Shown: one piece after another, positions 25,355-33,138 of the stretch
Numbering within the stretch: the first letter of the stretch is position 1
Layout: the number at the start of each line of letters is the position of its first letter
Assembly: GCA_016788635.1 (NCBI GenBank)
Contig: JAEUSU010000019.1
Location: forward strand, 97,337-161,336
Source of the DNA: Flavobacteriales bacterium
GTDB taxonomy: Bacteria; Bacteroidota; Bacteroidia; Flavobacteriales_F; PHOS-HE28
Direction of reading: 5' to 3'
Length of the DNA stretch: 64,000 bases
Notes under the pieces: generated by a model
What the model saw: only the letters and a program-made list of their open reading frames with translations
Told to the model about the DNA's origin: nothing
Databases searched by the model: none
Made by a program: the position numbers and the translations under genes

Positions 25355-27157
25355 TTACTCCTTCACGAACCGTGCATGGCGCGTTCCTTCCGCTGTGCGC
25401 ACGACAAGCACATAATGCCCCGGGGTGAGCGTTGCGATGGAGACCTGTGAAGGCAGGTGCGCATACGACCCGGTGACCACACCGCGACCCACCGCGTCGA
25501 ACACCTGCACCTCAGCGGCCATCGAACGTCCGCTCTGCTTTATGAACAGGACGTCGCGTGCCGGTACTGGATACACCTGCAGGTCGGTGGACAACCCTGA
25601 CGGGACTGTCACGCCTTGCGCAAAGTCCACCGGGCACCATGGCTCCGCGTCACCTTGGGCTGTGTTCAAGTTGGCCATGAAGTATTCCTGCACGCTGTCC
25701 GTTCTTGCCTGAAGCGCCTGGACGCTGGCCCACGGTCCACCGCTGGCCGCGCGGGCGTATACGAAGGCCATGTGAACCTGCCGCGCATCACCCGGCTCCA
25801 GGGTGAAGGGACCTTGGGTGGCCAGGATGCGCCGGTCGCCACCAGGATTGCCCACGGTTATCTCCGACCACGGGGCCTGTGGCACACCAGCAGTTCCCGC
25901 GCCCACTGGATCGCTGATATCCGGGAAGCAGAACTTCGAGGGGGTGAGCGGGTCCGCGTTCGGGTCACTGATGTGACCATTGCCGCCATAGAGCTGCGGG
26001 GTGCCATCATTCCAGTACCCGGTCATGTGGTTGCGGAAATGGAAGGAAAGGGTGGGATCACCCATCGCACCGCCACTGTTCGTATAGGTCTTTGTCACTG
26101 TGAATCCATACCGTTCATTGTCGATGCTGCCATCCGCGAAACCCACGCCGTTGAAGGATGGCAACAGCCCGTCCGGTGAATTGTCCAAGCCATCCGTGTC
26201 CACCAGGGTGCCTTTTAACTGCACCATGCCGAAGGCAGGTGGCTGAGGGCCATAGCCGGGGCTGAAGCTGCTCTCGTCATCATTGTCCGCGTTGTACACA
26301 TAGATCATGTTCCTGCGGGCATCGGTGCCGATGTGGTCATCCATGGGATTGCCCAGATCGAAATCGGCATAGAAGCCCTGGTAGGTCGAGGTGAGCGTAA
26401 GCGTACCACGATTGAAGAGGCGGTAGTGCAGGAACATGGTGTGTGCCAATGCGGGGTCAGGCGAGTCGAACGCATAGGCCATGCAGTGTATCTCCATCCC
26501 AATGGGCTGGCCCTGGGTATGCAGGTGCGGCTTCGCGTCATTGTAGATGAAGAAAACGGCCATATCACCCGGCACACAGGGATGATCTCCGGCCGCCGCA
26601 TCGTAGGCACCATCGCCGTCATAGTCCGTGAAAGGGGCCAGATAGGTGGACTGGCCCAGGCTCACGTCCCCCATGGCAGGCCAGGAGATGAAGTCCGGTG
26701 GAATGGTATAGCCGCCCGGGAACTGCATATTGACATCACAGAGGGGATCGCTCAGGCAGTCGAAGTAGGCACGGTGCGCATCGATCTCGGCCCGGTGCAC
26801 GGTCCAGACACGATCATACTGCATGGACACCGCAGCGGTGATGGTGCCACCCGTGCCCAGCGGACCGGGCCAGAAGTCCCCATTGGCGGGCCCTTCGAAC
26901 TGTTGTGCGGCCAGGTGCAACATGCTGCTGGACGAAATGCCACTGATCCACATGCCCGCGTTGTAAAGCGTGTGGCGGCCTGAGCCCTGCGGCACCTCGA
27001 AATGCGATGCGTTCGTTCCCGGGGATGCACCGATGAGCCCATGGGCGTGCAACCGGGCGCGGATCATGTTGATGTCCAGTTCGCCGAATCCCTGGCCATG
27101 GGCCAAAGGAGCTGTGCATACAAGCAACGCGTGAAGAAGGTGTAGGGTGGAGCGCAT
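25355..27157 (-). CDS. T9SS type A secreted protein of unknown function
   Basis: 600 residues. The signal peptide is MRSTLHLLHALLVCTAPLAHG. The body contains YDGDGAYDAAAGDHPCVPGD, an Asp-rich calcium-like loop, and DSPDPALAHTMFLHYRLFNRGTLTLTSTYQGFYADFDLG, typical of large Bacteroidota secreted proteins without assigned function. The last ~85 residues are a type A sorting domain: LQVYPVPARDVLFIKQ, VQVFDAVGRGVVTG, ATLTPGHYVLVVRTAEGTRHARFVKE. The start at 27157 was chosen for the signal peptide; the frame runs upstream to 27307. A promoter with a good -33/-7 pair precedes it. Confidence 0.88.
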   Translation of the reverse strand: MRSTLHLLHALLVCTAPLAHGQGFGELDINMIRARLHAHGLIGASPGTNASHFEVPQGSGRHTLYNAGMWISGISSSSMLHLAAQQFEGPANGDFWPGPLGTGGTITAAVSMQYDRVWTVHRAEIDAHRAYFDCLSDPLCDVNMQFPGGYTIPPDFISWPAMGDVSLGQSTYLAPFTDYDGDGAYDAAAGDHPCVPGDMAVFFIYNDAKPHLHTQGQPIGMEIHCMAYAFDSPDPALAHTMFLHYRLFNRGTLTLTSTYQGFYADFDLGNPMDDHIGTDARRNMIYVYNADNDDESSFSPGYGPQPPAFGMVQLKGTLVDTDGLDNSPDGLLPSFNGVGFADGSIDNERYGFTVTKTYTNSGGAMGDPTLSFHFRNHMTGYWNDGTPQLYGGNGHISDPNADPLTPSKFCFPDISDPVGAGTAGVPQAPWSEITVGNPGGDRRILATQGPFTLEPGDARQVHMAFVYARAASGGPWASVQALQARTDSVQEYFMANLNTAQGDAEPWCPVDFAQGVTVPSGLSTDLQVYPVPARDVLFIKQSGRSMAAEVQVFDAVGRGVVTGSYAHLPSQVSIATLTPGHYVLVVRTAEGTRHARFVKE

Positions 27158-27207
27158 GATCGTTGGTTTTCGTTCGTCTACAGCGCGCACTTCGCACTGC
27201 GCGAAAG

Positions 27208-27238
27208 CCAACATATCCCTGTACGGCACAAGGAACAA
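27208..27238 (-). promoter_or_regulatory. Promoter of the T9SS type A protein gene
   Basis: On the minus strand a TTG at 27238-27236 is followed after 20 nt by TATGTTGG (27215-27208), 50 nt before the ATG. Confidence 0.4.
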
Positions 27239-27284
27239 GCGTCGATCGGGCAACGGTCGATGAAAGGAAGGAAGCGGGCTCAGC

Positions 27285-27449
27285 TCACGGCACCCGACTG
27301 ACCACAAGGAAGACCACCTCCACCTCGTTAGGCAGTGTCGTATCCATGATCAGTGTGTGGTACACCATACCCAACTCGTCGCGGTCCAGCACAATGCCGG
27401 CCACGGAGAGGCCACGATAGACCGGTACGGGTGTGATGATGCCGTTCAC
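27285..27449 (-). CDS. 54-residue hypothetical protein coupled to the upstream 85-residue gene
   Basis: A GTG start at 27449 shares a 4-nt GTGA overlap with the stop of the preceding gene, the classic arrangement for translational coupling. The peptide begins MNGIITPVPVYRG and contains LDRDELGMVYHTLIMD and EVEVVFLVVSRVP; it looks like a compact beta-alpha fold without signal peptide. I do not recognise it. Its coding status rests on the overlap and the regular codon pattern. Confidence 0.6.
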   Translation of the reverse strand: MNGIITPVPVYRGLSVAGIVLDRDELGMVYHTLIMDTTLPNEVEVVFLVVSRVP

Positions 27450-27703
27450 GCGACGCGGCGAAGTTGAAAGGGCTCCACCACCGAGACCTCGCCATCGAGC
27501 ACCATCAGGAAGTACTCCTCTCCATCCAGGTCGGTGATGCGCACACGCGTTACCGGCCCGTTCACATCACCCGTCTTCACGATGCGCCCGTCCCGGTCAC
27601 AGATATCGAAGAGGGCATCCTCGCTCCCGGGTTCATAGTCGAACATCAGGAACTTCTCGATCTGGTCTATGCGCAGGCGGATGGGGCGCGGAGCGGAGTT
27701 CAT
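27446..27703 (-). CDS. 85-residue protein resembling a free T9SS type A sorting domain
   Basis: It starts MNSAPRPIRLRIDQIEKF with no signal peptide. The segment FDICDRDGRIVKTGDVNG, then VRITDLDGEEYFLMVLDG and FQLRRV, matches the strand order of T9SS type A C-terminal domains (normally yD.lGr.v..g...g, i.dL..G.Yfl.l..g). The resemblance is by eye and may be fortuitous. The gene lies downstream of a hairpin leader and overlaps the next small gene by 4 nt. Confidence 0.65.
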   Translation of the reverse strand: MNSAPRPIRLRIDQIEKFLMFDYEPGSEDALFDICDRDGRIVKTGDVNGPVTRVRITDLDGEEYFLMVLDGEVSVVEPFQLRRVA

Positions 27704-27754
27704 GGTGCGGGTGATACGGAACCGGCACCGCAGGGGTTGCATGGGGAAATGACA

Positions 27755-27786
27755 GGGCCCGGCCTGCCATGCGGCAGACCGGGCCC
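27755..27786 (-). terminator. Strong hairpin in the leader of the small-gene operon
   Basis: Positions 27755-27768 and 27773-27786 pair over 14 bp with one mismatch (63/78) around the loop ATGC. Read on the minus strand it is followed by TGTCATTTCC, a weak T tail. It lies 44 nt after the stop of the 16-residue ORF and 51 nt before the 27703 ATG, so it could terminate or attenuate. Confidence 0.65.
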
Positions 27787-27830
27787 CGACCACCAAACCT
27801 GCCAGCCTCAATGGCCGGCCTCCATTCCTA

Positions 27831-27881
27831 TCAATTGCCCTGGTCGTTGAAGATCCAGATGGGGGTACGTGTGCGTTCCAT
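27831..27881 (-). CDS. 16-residue leader peptide ORF
   Basis: ATG at 27881 encodes MERTRTPIWIFNDQGN and a TGA stop. A promoter-like TAGTTTGG lies 37 nt upstream and the strong hairpin follows. The 344-nt gap between the 27703 gene and the response regulator at 28048 otherwise holds nothing I recognise. The ORF is very short, so coding is a hypothesis. Confidence 0.4.
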   Translation of the reverse strand: MERTRTPIWIFNDQGN

Positions 27882-27918
27882 GGTTCCGAGGGGTTTTCGT
27901 TCGCGTGTTCCTTGGATG

Positions 27919-27926
27919 CCAAACTA
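27919..27926 (-). promoter_or_regulatory. -7-like element of the small-gene leader
   Basis: TAGTTTGG on the minus strand, within one base of consensus. Confidence 0.35.
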
Positions 27927-28032
27927 AGCGCATGCCATCCGGAAGCCCAGTCGCATGCGAGGAACGGTCGGAGGTACACGGTGAACGGGCATGTGTGTGC
28001 TCTCGACCATCCTCACTGACCGTGAGGCACGT

Positions 28033-28040
28033 TACTTTTC
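28033..28040 (+). promoter_or_regulatory. -7-like element of the first LytTR gene
   Basis: TACTTTTC, 7 nt before the ATG at 28048. Confidence 0.4.
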
Positions 28041-28047
28041 ACCCGGC

Positions 28048-28827
28048 ATGAACGCACCTCCGCCTTTGCGCGCAGTGATCGTGGATGACGAGCAGCCCGC
28101 ACGGGAGAACCTCAGGCTGTTGCTTGAACAGTTCTGCCCACAGGTGCAGGTGGTGGGCACGGGAGATGGGGTGGTGCAAGGGGCGGAGCGCATACGCACC
28201 CACCGGCCCGATGTCCTCTTCCTGGATATCCGAATGCCTTCCGGGGCGGAGGGATTTGACCTGCTGGACCAACTCGGTGAGGAAGCACCGTTGGTGGTCT
28301 TTGTAACCGCGTTCAAGGACTACGCGATCGAGGCCTTCCATGCCCATGCCGTGGACTACCTGCTCAAACCGATCGATCCGGATGAATTGCAGCGGGCCGT
28401 ATTGGCCGTTCAGGACCGGATCGGGCAGCTGGACCATGACCCGGAGAAGCGGGAGGCCTACCGGGAGGACCTGCGCGCCATCTCGCGTGCCGTGGGCACT
28501 GCGGGATCGCGCATCACAGTGGACCATGCCCGCGGTTTCAAGCTGTTCGACCCAGGGAGCATCACGCATCTGGAGGCTGATGGCAACTGTACCTTGATCC
28601 ACTTCTCGGATGGTACGCGCTACCTGGATACGCGGACCTTGCGGGTGTATGAAGAGTTGCTGAAGGAAGAACACTTTCTAAGGGTGCACCGCTCCCATTT
28701 GGTGAATCTCCGGCACGTACGCGAATACCTGCGCGAGGATGGGCATTGGGTGGTATTGGCGGGCGGGGCTCGTGTGCCTATAGCACGGGACCGCCTGGAT
28801 GCGTTCCTGACCGCAGTGCGGCGCTGA
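28048..28827 (+). CDS. LytTR family response regulator (1)
   Basis: 259 residues. The receiver domain (~8-130) has the acidic pair DD13-14, phospho-acceptor Asp60 (VLFLDIRMP), Thr in FVTAFKDYA and Lys in YLLKPIDP. The C-terminal LytTR DNA-binding domain (~160-259) has the usual ITHLEADGNCTLIHFSDG and FLRVHRSHLVNLRHV. It should regulate promoters on phosphorylation by a LytS-type kinase. The start at 28048 is used because the upstream 19-codon extension overlaps the promoter. It is the first of two adjacent paralogues in front of a Reg_prop kinase. Confidence 0.92.
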   Translation: MNAPPPLRAVIVDDEQPARENLRLLLEQFCPQVQVVGTGDGVVQGAERIRTHRPDVLFLDIRMPSGAEGFDLLDQLGEEAPLVVFVTAFKDYAIEAFHAHAVDYLLKPIDPDELQRAVLAVQDRIGQLDHDPEKREAYREDLRAISRAVGTAGSRITVDHARGFKLFDPGSITHLEADGNCTLIHFSDGTRYLDTRTLRVYEELLKEEHFLRVHRSHLVNLRHVREYLREDGHWVVLAGGARVPIARDRLDAFLTAVRR

Positions 28828-28937
28828 GCCCGCCACTCCTCACAGACCGCCGATCACTCGATCAGGGTGGCGATCCACAAGTTGATGAAGCAACCGGTGG
28901 CAGGGACGGATAATTTGAGCACCAAAGCCCACACGCC

Positions 28938-29696
28938 ATGGAGATCCGTGCCCTTATCGTCGATGATGAATCTCATGCCCGCGAGAATCTCCACCTGTTG
29001 TTGCAGGAGTATTGTCCCGAAGTACAGGTATTGGCCCTGGCAGGCAGCGCCACCGAAGCGCGTGAAGCACTTGCACACGGGAACATCAACTGCCTCTTCC
29101 TGGATGTGAAGATGCCGGGAGAGGATGGTCTATCCCTGCTTCATTCCGTCGACCATAACGACCTCGCCGTGATCTTCACCACGGCCCATGATGAGTATGC
29201 CCTACAGGCGTTCCGGGAGAACGCGGTGGACTTCCTGGAGAAGCCCATAGACCCAGAACTGCTGCGCCGTGCGGTGGGCAAGGCACACCGGCTGGTGGGT
29301 GATCCGGCCTCGGCCGATGCGCATCACAGTGCGATAAGGGTATTGATGAACGATCCCGATTCCCCCCTGAGCACACGGTTGGCCGTGCCCGGGCGTGATG
29401 GGCTCACCCTGGTGAAACATGATGACATCCTTTTCCTGGAGGCTAATGACAGCTACACCACGCTGCACCTGCGCGATGGGAAACGGACCATCAGCAGCAA
29501 ACACATCCGTGTGTTCGAGACGAACCTGGACGCGAAGCGGTTCTTCCGTGTGCACAAGTCCTATATCATCAACCTGGAGCACCTCAAGGGGTTCAGCCGC
29601 ACCGAAGGCAATATGGCGGTACTTGTCAATGGTTCGCTCATTCCCGTTTCGCGCCGTCGACTTCCCGATTTCCTGTCGTTGATCCAATCCTTCTAA
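28938..29696 (+). CDS. LytTR family response regulator (2)
   Basis: 252 residues, a paralogue of the previous gene (MEIRALIVDDESHARENL; phospho-acceptor Asp56 in CLFLDVKMP; FLEKPIDPELL; LytTR segment ILFLEANDSYTTLHLRDG and FFRVHKSYIINLEHL). It starts 110 nt after the first regulator; a weak TAATTTGA box at 28910 may be its own promoter. It ends 6 nt before the kinase gene, so the two are almost certainly co-transcribed and probably form the cognate pair. Confidence 0.92.
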   Translation: MEIRALIVDDESHARENLHLLLQEYCPEVQVLALAGSATEAREALAHGNINCLFLDVKMPGEDGLSLLHSVDHNDLAVIFTTAHDEYALQAFRENAVDFLEKPIDPELLRRAVGKAHRLVGDPASADAHHSAIRVLMNDPDSPLSTRLAVPGRDGLTLVKHDDILFLEANDSYTTLHLRDGKRTISSKHIRVFETNLDAKRFFRVHKSYIINLEHLKGFSRTEGNMAVLVNGSLIPVSRRRLPDFLSLIQSF

Positions 29697-29702
29697 GTAG
29701 CA

Positions 29703-32700
29703 ATGCGCACTGCATGGCTGATGCCGCTGCTGTTGTCCGCAACGCTGTTGCAAGGGCAGCAGTACGGCTTCACGCGGTATGCTCCGAAGGACGGGCTGGC
29801 CCAATCACAGGTCCGTTGCATCGCGCAGGAAACGAATGGTCACATGTGGTTCGGCACCATCGGCGGGGCGAGCCGCTTCGACGGGCAGGTATGGGAGAAC
29901 TATGGCACCCGGGAAGGCCTGCAGGACCTGCAGGTAACCGCCCTGCTCGAGGAGCCGAACGAAGGAATATGGATCGCAGCGGGAACCCACCTCCACCGTT
30001 GGTGGAATGGCCGATCGCAGATGCATGACCTGCCCGCGGAGTGGCCGGATGCGCGCATCACCGCGCTCGCGCATGACGCCAAAGGACGATTGCTCATCGC
30101 CTCCGAAGGGGCGGGCGTATGGAGGTTGGACAACGGCCACTGCGCCATGCTGGATGACTATCCACGTGATACAGCTGGTCATGTGCGGGAACTCTTCCTG
30201 GCTCAAGATCACACGCTCTATATCGGATTACGCAACGGTCTGCTGGCATACAGCAATGGAAGCTACCGGCATGTGACGCTCGACAAGGAGGAACCACCCA
30301 GCGTGAGCGCGATCGCACAGGACGGCCAGGGCACCTTGTGGGTGGGCACTTTTGGGGACGGGATATACGCGCTCGAGAACTCAGGCCGCGTCAGGCGCTT
30401 CACCATGGCCAATGGTCTGCTGCAAGACCACATACGCGACCTGATCGTGGACCGCAGGGGCCAGGTGTGGGCCTGTACCAAATTCGGCCTCAACCGGATC
30501 CAGGATGGGCGGGTCCGATCCTACAACATCCACCAAGGCATGCCGAACGACAACGCCTGGTGCATGTGGGAGGACGTACAGGGCCACCTCTGGGTGGGGA
30601 CTGATGGTGGCGGTGTACTCCGGTTCGCAGGTGATGCCTTTGTCACCCTCACCACCCGCGAAGGCCTGTGCAGCGACCTGGTGATGTCCGTGGTGAGCGA
30701 CAGTGAAGGCGACCTTTGGCTGGGCACATATGGTTCGGGGGTTTGCCGCCAGGATGCCATGGCCATGCTAACCACTTCTGATGGGTTGCCCAACAACACC
30801 ATTTGGTGCGGCCTGCGGGATTCTCGCGGACAATTGTGGTTCGGCACCAGCGACGGTCCCTGCCGATTGGTCGATGGCAAGGTGCTGGCGTTGGTCGATC
30901 CAGGTGCGGTCATGGGTCAACGGATCCTGAGCATGTATGAAGACCCTGAGACGGGGATCTGGTTGGGCGCGCGTGAAGGCCTGTACCTCTTGGACCACGA
31001 TGGACGTCTGCGCGCCTCCTATTCCACACAGGAAGGTGCGGGCCGCTCCATCCGCAGCATCCGCGCTTCCAGGAATGGCACACTGTGGCTGGCGACCGCT
31101 GACGGGCTGCGCTCCTTCCACCGCGGCAGCTTCTCCCGCATATTGGAGGATACGGAGGTCAACTGCCTGAGTTGGGATCAAGCTGATCGTCTTTGGGCGG
31201 GCACCAACAATGGCCTATACTGTTTGGTCGACGGTGGTTTGCTCCACTTCGACCTGGCCAGTGACCCGGGGGCACAGATCATCAGTCTGCTGAGCACGGA
31301 TGGCGAAGGCAGGGTATGGGCGGGTACCAACAATGGCTTGTTCCGCCTGGACCCCGAAGCCCTCGTGACAGCGAAAGGGCAGGCCGTACGTTTCACTGAT
31401 ACAGATGGGCTGTTGAGCACGGAGTTCAACCTCAACGCCACTTTCCTGGACGCGCATGGCCGGATCTTCTTCGGCTCCAGTGGCGGCTTGCTGATACACC
31501 ATCCCGAACGTATTCGTCATGCACTGCAAGCACCGCCGCCTGAAGTGCACATCACCGGGCTGCGCTCCTTCCTGCGCCCCACGGATTGGGCGGACCGCTG
31601 TGACAGTCTGTCCATACGCACCGGACTTCCCATGGGGCTCGCACTGCCCCACCGGCGCAACCACATCACATTCGACTTTAAGTGCGTGGAGCTGGTGCAT
31701 CCCGAACGAGTGCTCTACAGATACCGGCTTGTTGGTTCTGATGAGGAATGGCTGCCCTCCACGAATGCCCGCTATGCCAGCTACGGCTCCCTGCCCCACG
31801 GTGACTACACCTTTGAGGCCATCGCGTCCCTCGACGGCCGGACCTGGAGCGCCCCAGCTCAGATCCACTTCCGCGTACTGCCGCCCTTCTGGCTCACCTG
31901 GTGGTTCTTCGCAGCATCAGCCATGGTGCTCACTGTTCTGGCTTATGGCCTTTATAGGGTGCGGCGTGCACAGCGTGAAAGGCGCGAACGCACGCGACAC
32001 CTGATGCTTCGCTCACGCATGCTCCGCCTGGAGCAGCAGGCGTTGAACGCACATATGAACCGGCACTTCGTATTCAATGCGCTGAACAGCATTCAGTACT
32101 ACATCAACCGGCAGGACCGCATCTCGGCCAATCGCTACCTCACCAGCTTTGCCCGTCTGATCAGACGCAACCTGGATGCCAGCCAAAGCGACACCACCTC
32201 ATTGGCGGAAGAACTTGAACGGCTCCACCTCTATCTTGAACTGGAGCACATGCGCTTCAAGGACAAGTTCCACTATGAAGTGAAGGTGGAGCCCGGCACC
32301 CCGGTGGACCAGGTGCGCATACCGGCCATGATGTTGCAACCCTACGTGGAGAACAGCATCTGGCATGGCATCCTGCCCATGGACCGGTCCGGGAGCGTAC
32401 GCATTGCGGTTGCTCGAGCATCGGGCTCAGTGATCCGCATTACGGTCACGGATGACGGTATAGGCCTGAGTGCCAGTCGAAATGCCCGTTCCAGTGCAGA
32501 CGGAGACCATATCTCGCGCGGTATTGAGATCACCAAGGGCCGGGCCGACGTGATGCGGACCTTGGACCTGGCCCGGATCGACATTCGAGGCCCCGAGGAG
32601 ATCCTTGATCCAAATGGAGCCGTAAAAGGCACCCAGGTCACCATCGAAATTGCGCTGAACGGCACATCACGAAAAGACCCGGAAAAATTGCGAACGGCTC

Positions 32701-32729
32701 AGGAGCAACCTATCTTTGGGACGTCATGA
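29703..32729 (+). CDS. Reg_prop / Y_Y_Y sensor histidine kinase (LytS-type kinase domain)
   Basis: 1008 residues. After a signal sequence (to ~18) come about a dozen two-component-propeller repeats (GHMWFGTIGGASRFDG, GTLWVGTFGDGIYAL, GHLWVGTDGGGVLRF and so on) forming two seven-bladed propellers in the periplasm. A Y_Y_Y domain (~640-725; YRYRLVGSDEEWLPS, YTFEAIASLDGRTWS) and one transmembrane helix (~729-752) follow. The cytoplasmic kinase has H788 in MNRHFVFNALNSIQYY and ATP-site segments LQPYVENSIWHG and VTDDGIGL. The family usually has NPHF at the histidine; here the Pro is Arg. It overlaps the next gene by 4 nt. Confidence 0.93.
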   Translation: MRTAWLMPLLLSATLLQGQQYGFTRYAPKDGLAQSQVRCIAQETNGHMWFGTIGGASRFDGQVWENYGTREGLQDLQVTALLEEPNEGIWIAAGTHLHRWWNGRSQMHDLPAEWPDARITALAHDAKGRLLIASEGAGVWRLDNGHCAMLDDYPRDTAGHVRELFLAQDHTLYIGLRNGLLAYSNGSYRHVTLDKEEPPSVSAIAQDGQGTLWVGTFGDGIYALENSGRVRRFTMANGLLQDHIRDLIVDRRGQVWACTKFGLNRIQDGRVRSYNIHQGMPNDNAWCMWEDVQGHLWVGTDGGGVLRFAGDAFVTLTTREGLCSDLVMSVVSDSEGDLWLGTYGSGVCRQDAMAMLTTSDGLPNNTIWCGLRDSRGQLWFGTSDGPCRLVDGKVLALVDPGAVMGQRILSMYEDPETGIWLGAREGLYLLDHDGRLRASYSTQEGAGRSIRSIRASRNGTLWLATADGLRSFHRGSFSRILEDTEVNCLSWDQADRLWAGTNNGLYCLVDGGLLHFDLASDPGAQIISLLSTDGEGRVWAGTNNGLFRLDPEALVTAKGQAVRFTDTDGLLSTEFNLNATFLDAHGRIFFGSSGGLLIHHPERIRHALQAPPPEVHITGLRSFLRPTDWADRCDSLSIRTGLPMGLALPHRRNHITFDFKCVELVHPERVLYRYRLVGSDEEWLPSTNARYASYGSLPHGDYTFEAIASLDGRTWSAPAQIHFRVLPPFWLTWWFFAASAMVLTVLAYGLYRVRRAQRERRERTRHLMLRSRMLRLEQQALNAHMNRHFVFNALNSIQYYINRQDRISANRYLTSFARLIRRNLDASQSDTTSLAEELERLHLYLELEHMRFKDKFHYEVKVEPGTPVDQVRIPAMMLQPYVENSIWHGILPMDRSGSVRIAVARASGSVIRITVTDDGIGLSASRNARSSADGDHISRGIEITKGRADVMRTLDLARIDIRGPEEILDPNGAVKGTQVTIEIALNGTSRKDPEKLRTAQEQPIFGTS

Positions 32730-33007
32730 AAGCGCGGATATTGCAGGTAGGGATGCGCAGCATGTTGATCGGCATGGTGCTGCTATTGGCCGCCTGTGCC
32801 AAGGAAGAGCCTTTGGCACCGTGCGGAAAGGACAACACGGCATCACCGGGCGATACGCGCTCCATGACCCGTGATGATGGCTTTGAGGGCAGCACGATCC
32901 CAACCGGGACAGTGACCCGCGGCGGGGGTGAAAGCGGTGGCCCGGGTATCTCCGACGACGGGGATGATGAAGCCGACAAGGAGCGCAAGCGCAAAGCAAA
33001 ACGCTGA
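32726..33007 (+). CDS. Small lipoprotein coupled to the sensor kinase
   Basis: 93 residues. ATGA overlap with the kinase stop. The signal peptide ends LLLAACAKEE, with lipidated Cys at 24. The mature chain is short and disordered-looking: a Gly-rich centre (TRGGGESGGPGISDDGDDE) and a Lys/Arg tail (KERKRKAKR). No known domain. Its tight coupling suggests an accessory role for the sensor, but this is inference. A strong terminator follows. Confidence 0.7.
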   Translation: MKARILQVGMRSMLIGMVLLLAACAKEEPLAPCGKDNTASPGDTRSMTRDDGFEGSTIPTGTVTRGGGESGGPGISDDGDDEADKERKRKAKR

Positions 33008-33026
33008 TCAGCCCATAGACCATTTT

Positions 33027-33058
33027 GGAACGGCCCGCTTTGCGGGCCGTTCCCTTTT
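33027..33058 (+). terminator. Rho-independent terminator of the sensor operon
   Basis: GGAACGGCCCGC and GCGGGCCGTTCC form a perfect 12-bp stem with a TTT loop, followed by CTTTTC. Confidence 0.9.
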
Positions 33059-33109
33059 CAGAGCACCCCGTTCCCCGTTACCAGCTACCCGGCACACACC
33101 GGCATAGCC

Positions 33110-33117
33110 TAGCTTTT
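33110..33117 (+). promoter_or_regulatory. -7-like element of the 33139 gene
   Basis: TAGCTTTT, 21 nt before the ATG. Confidence 0.35.
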
Positions 33118-33138
33118 ACCTGCCCGAACCCGACCATC

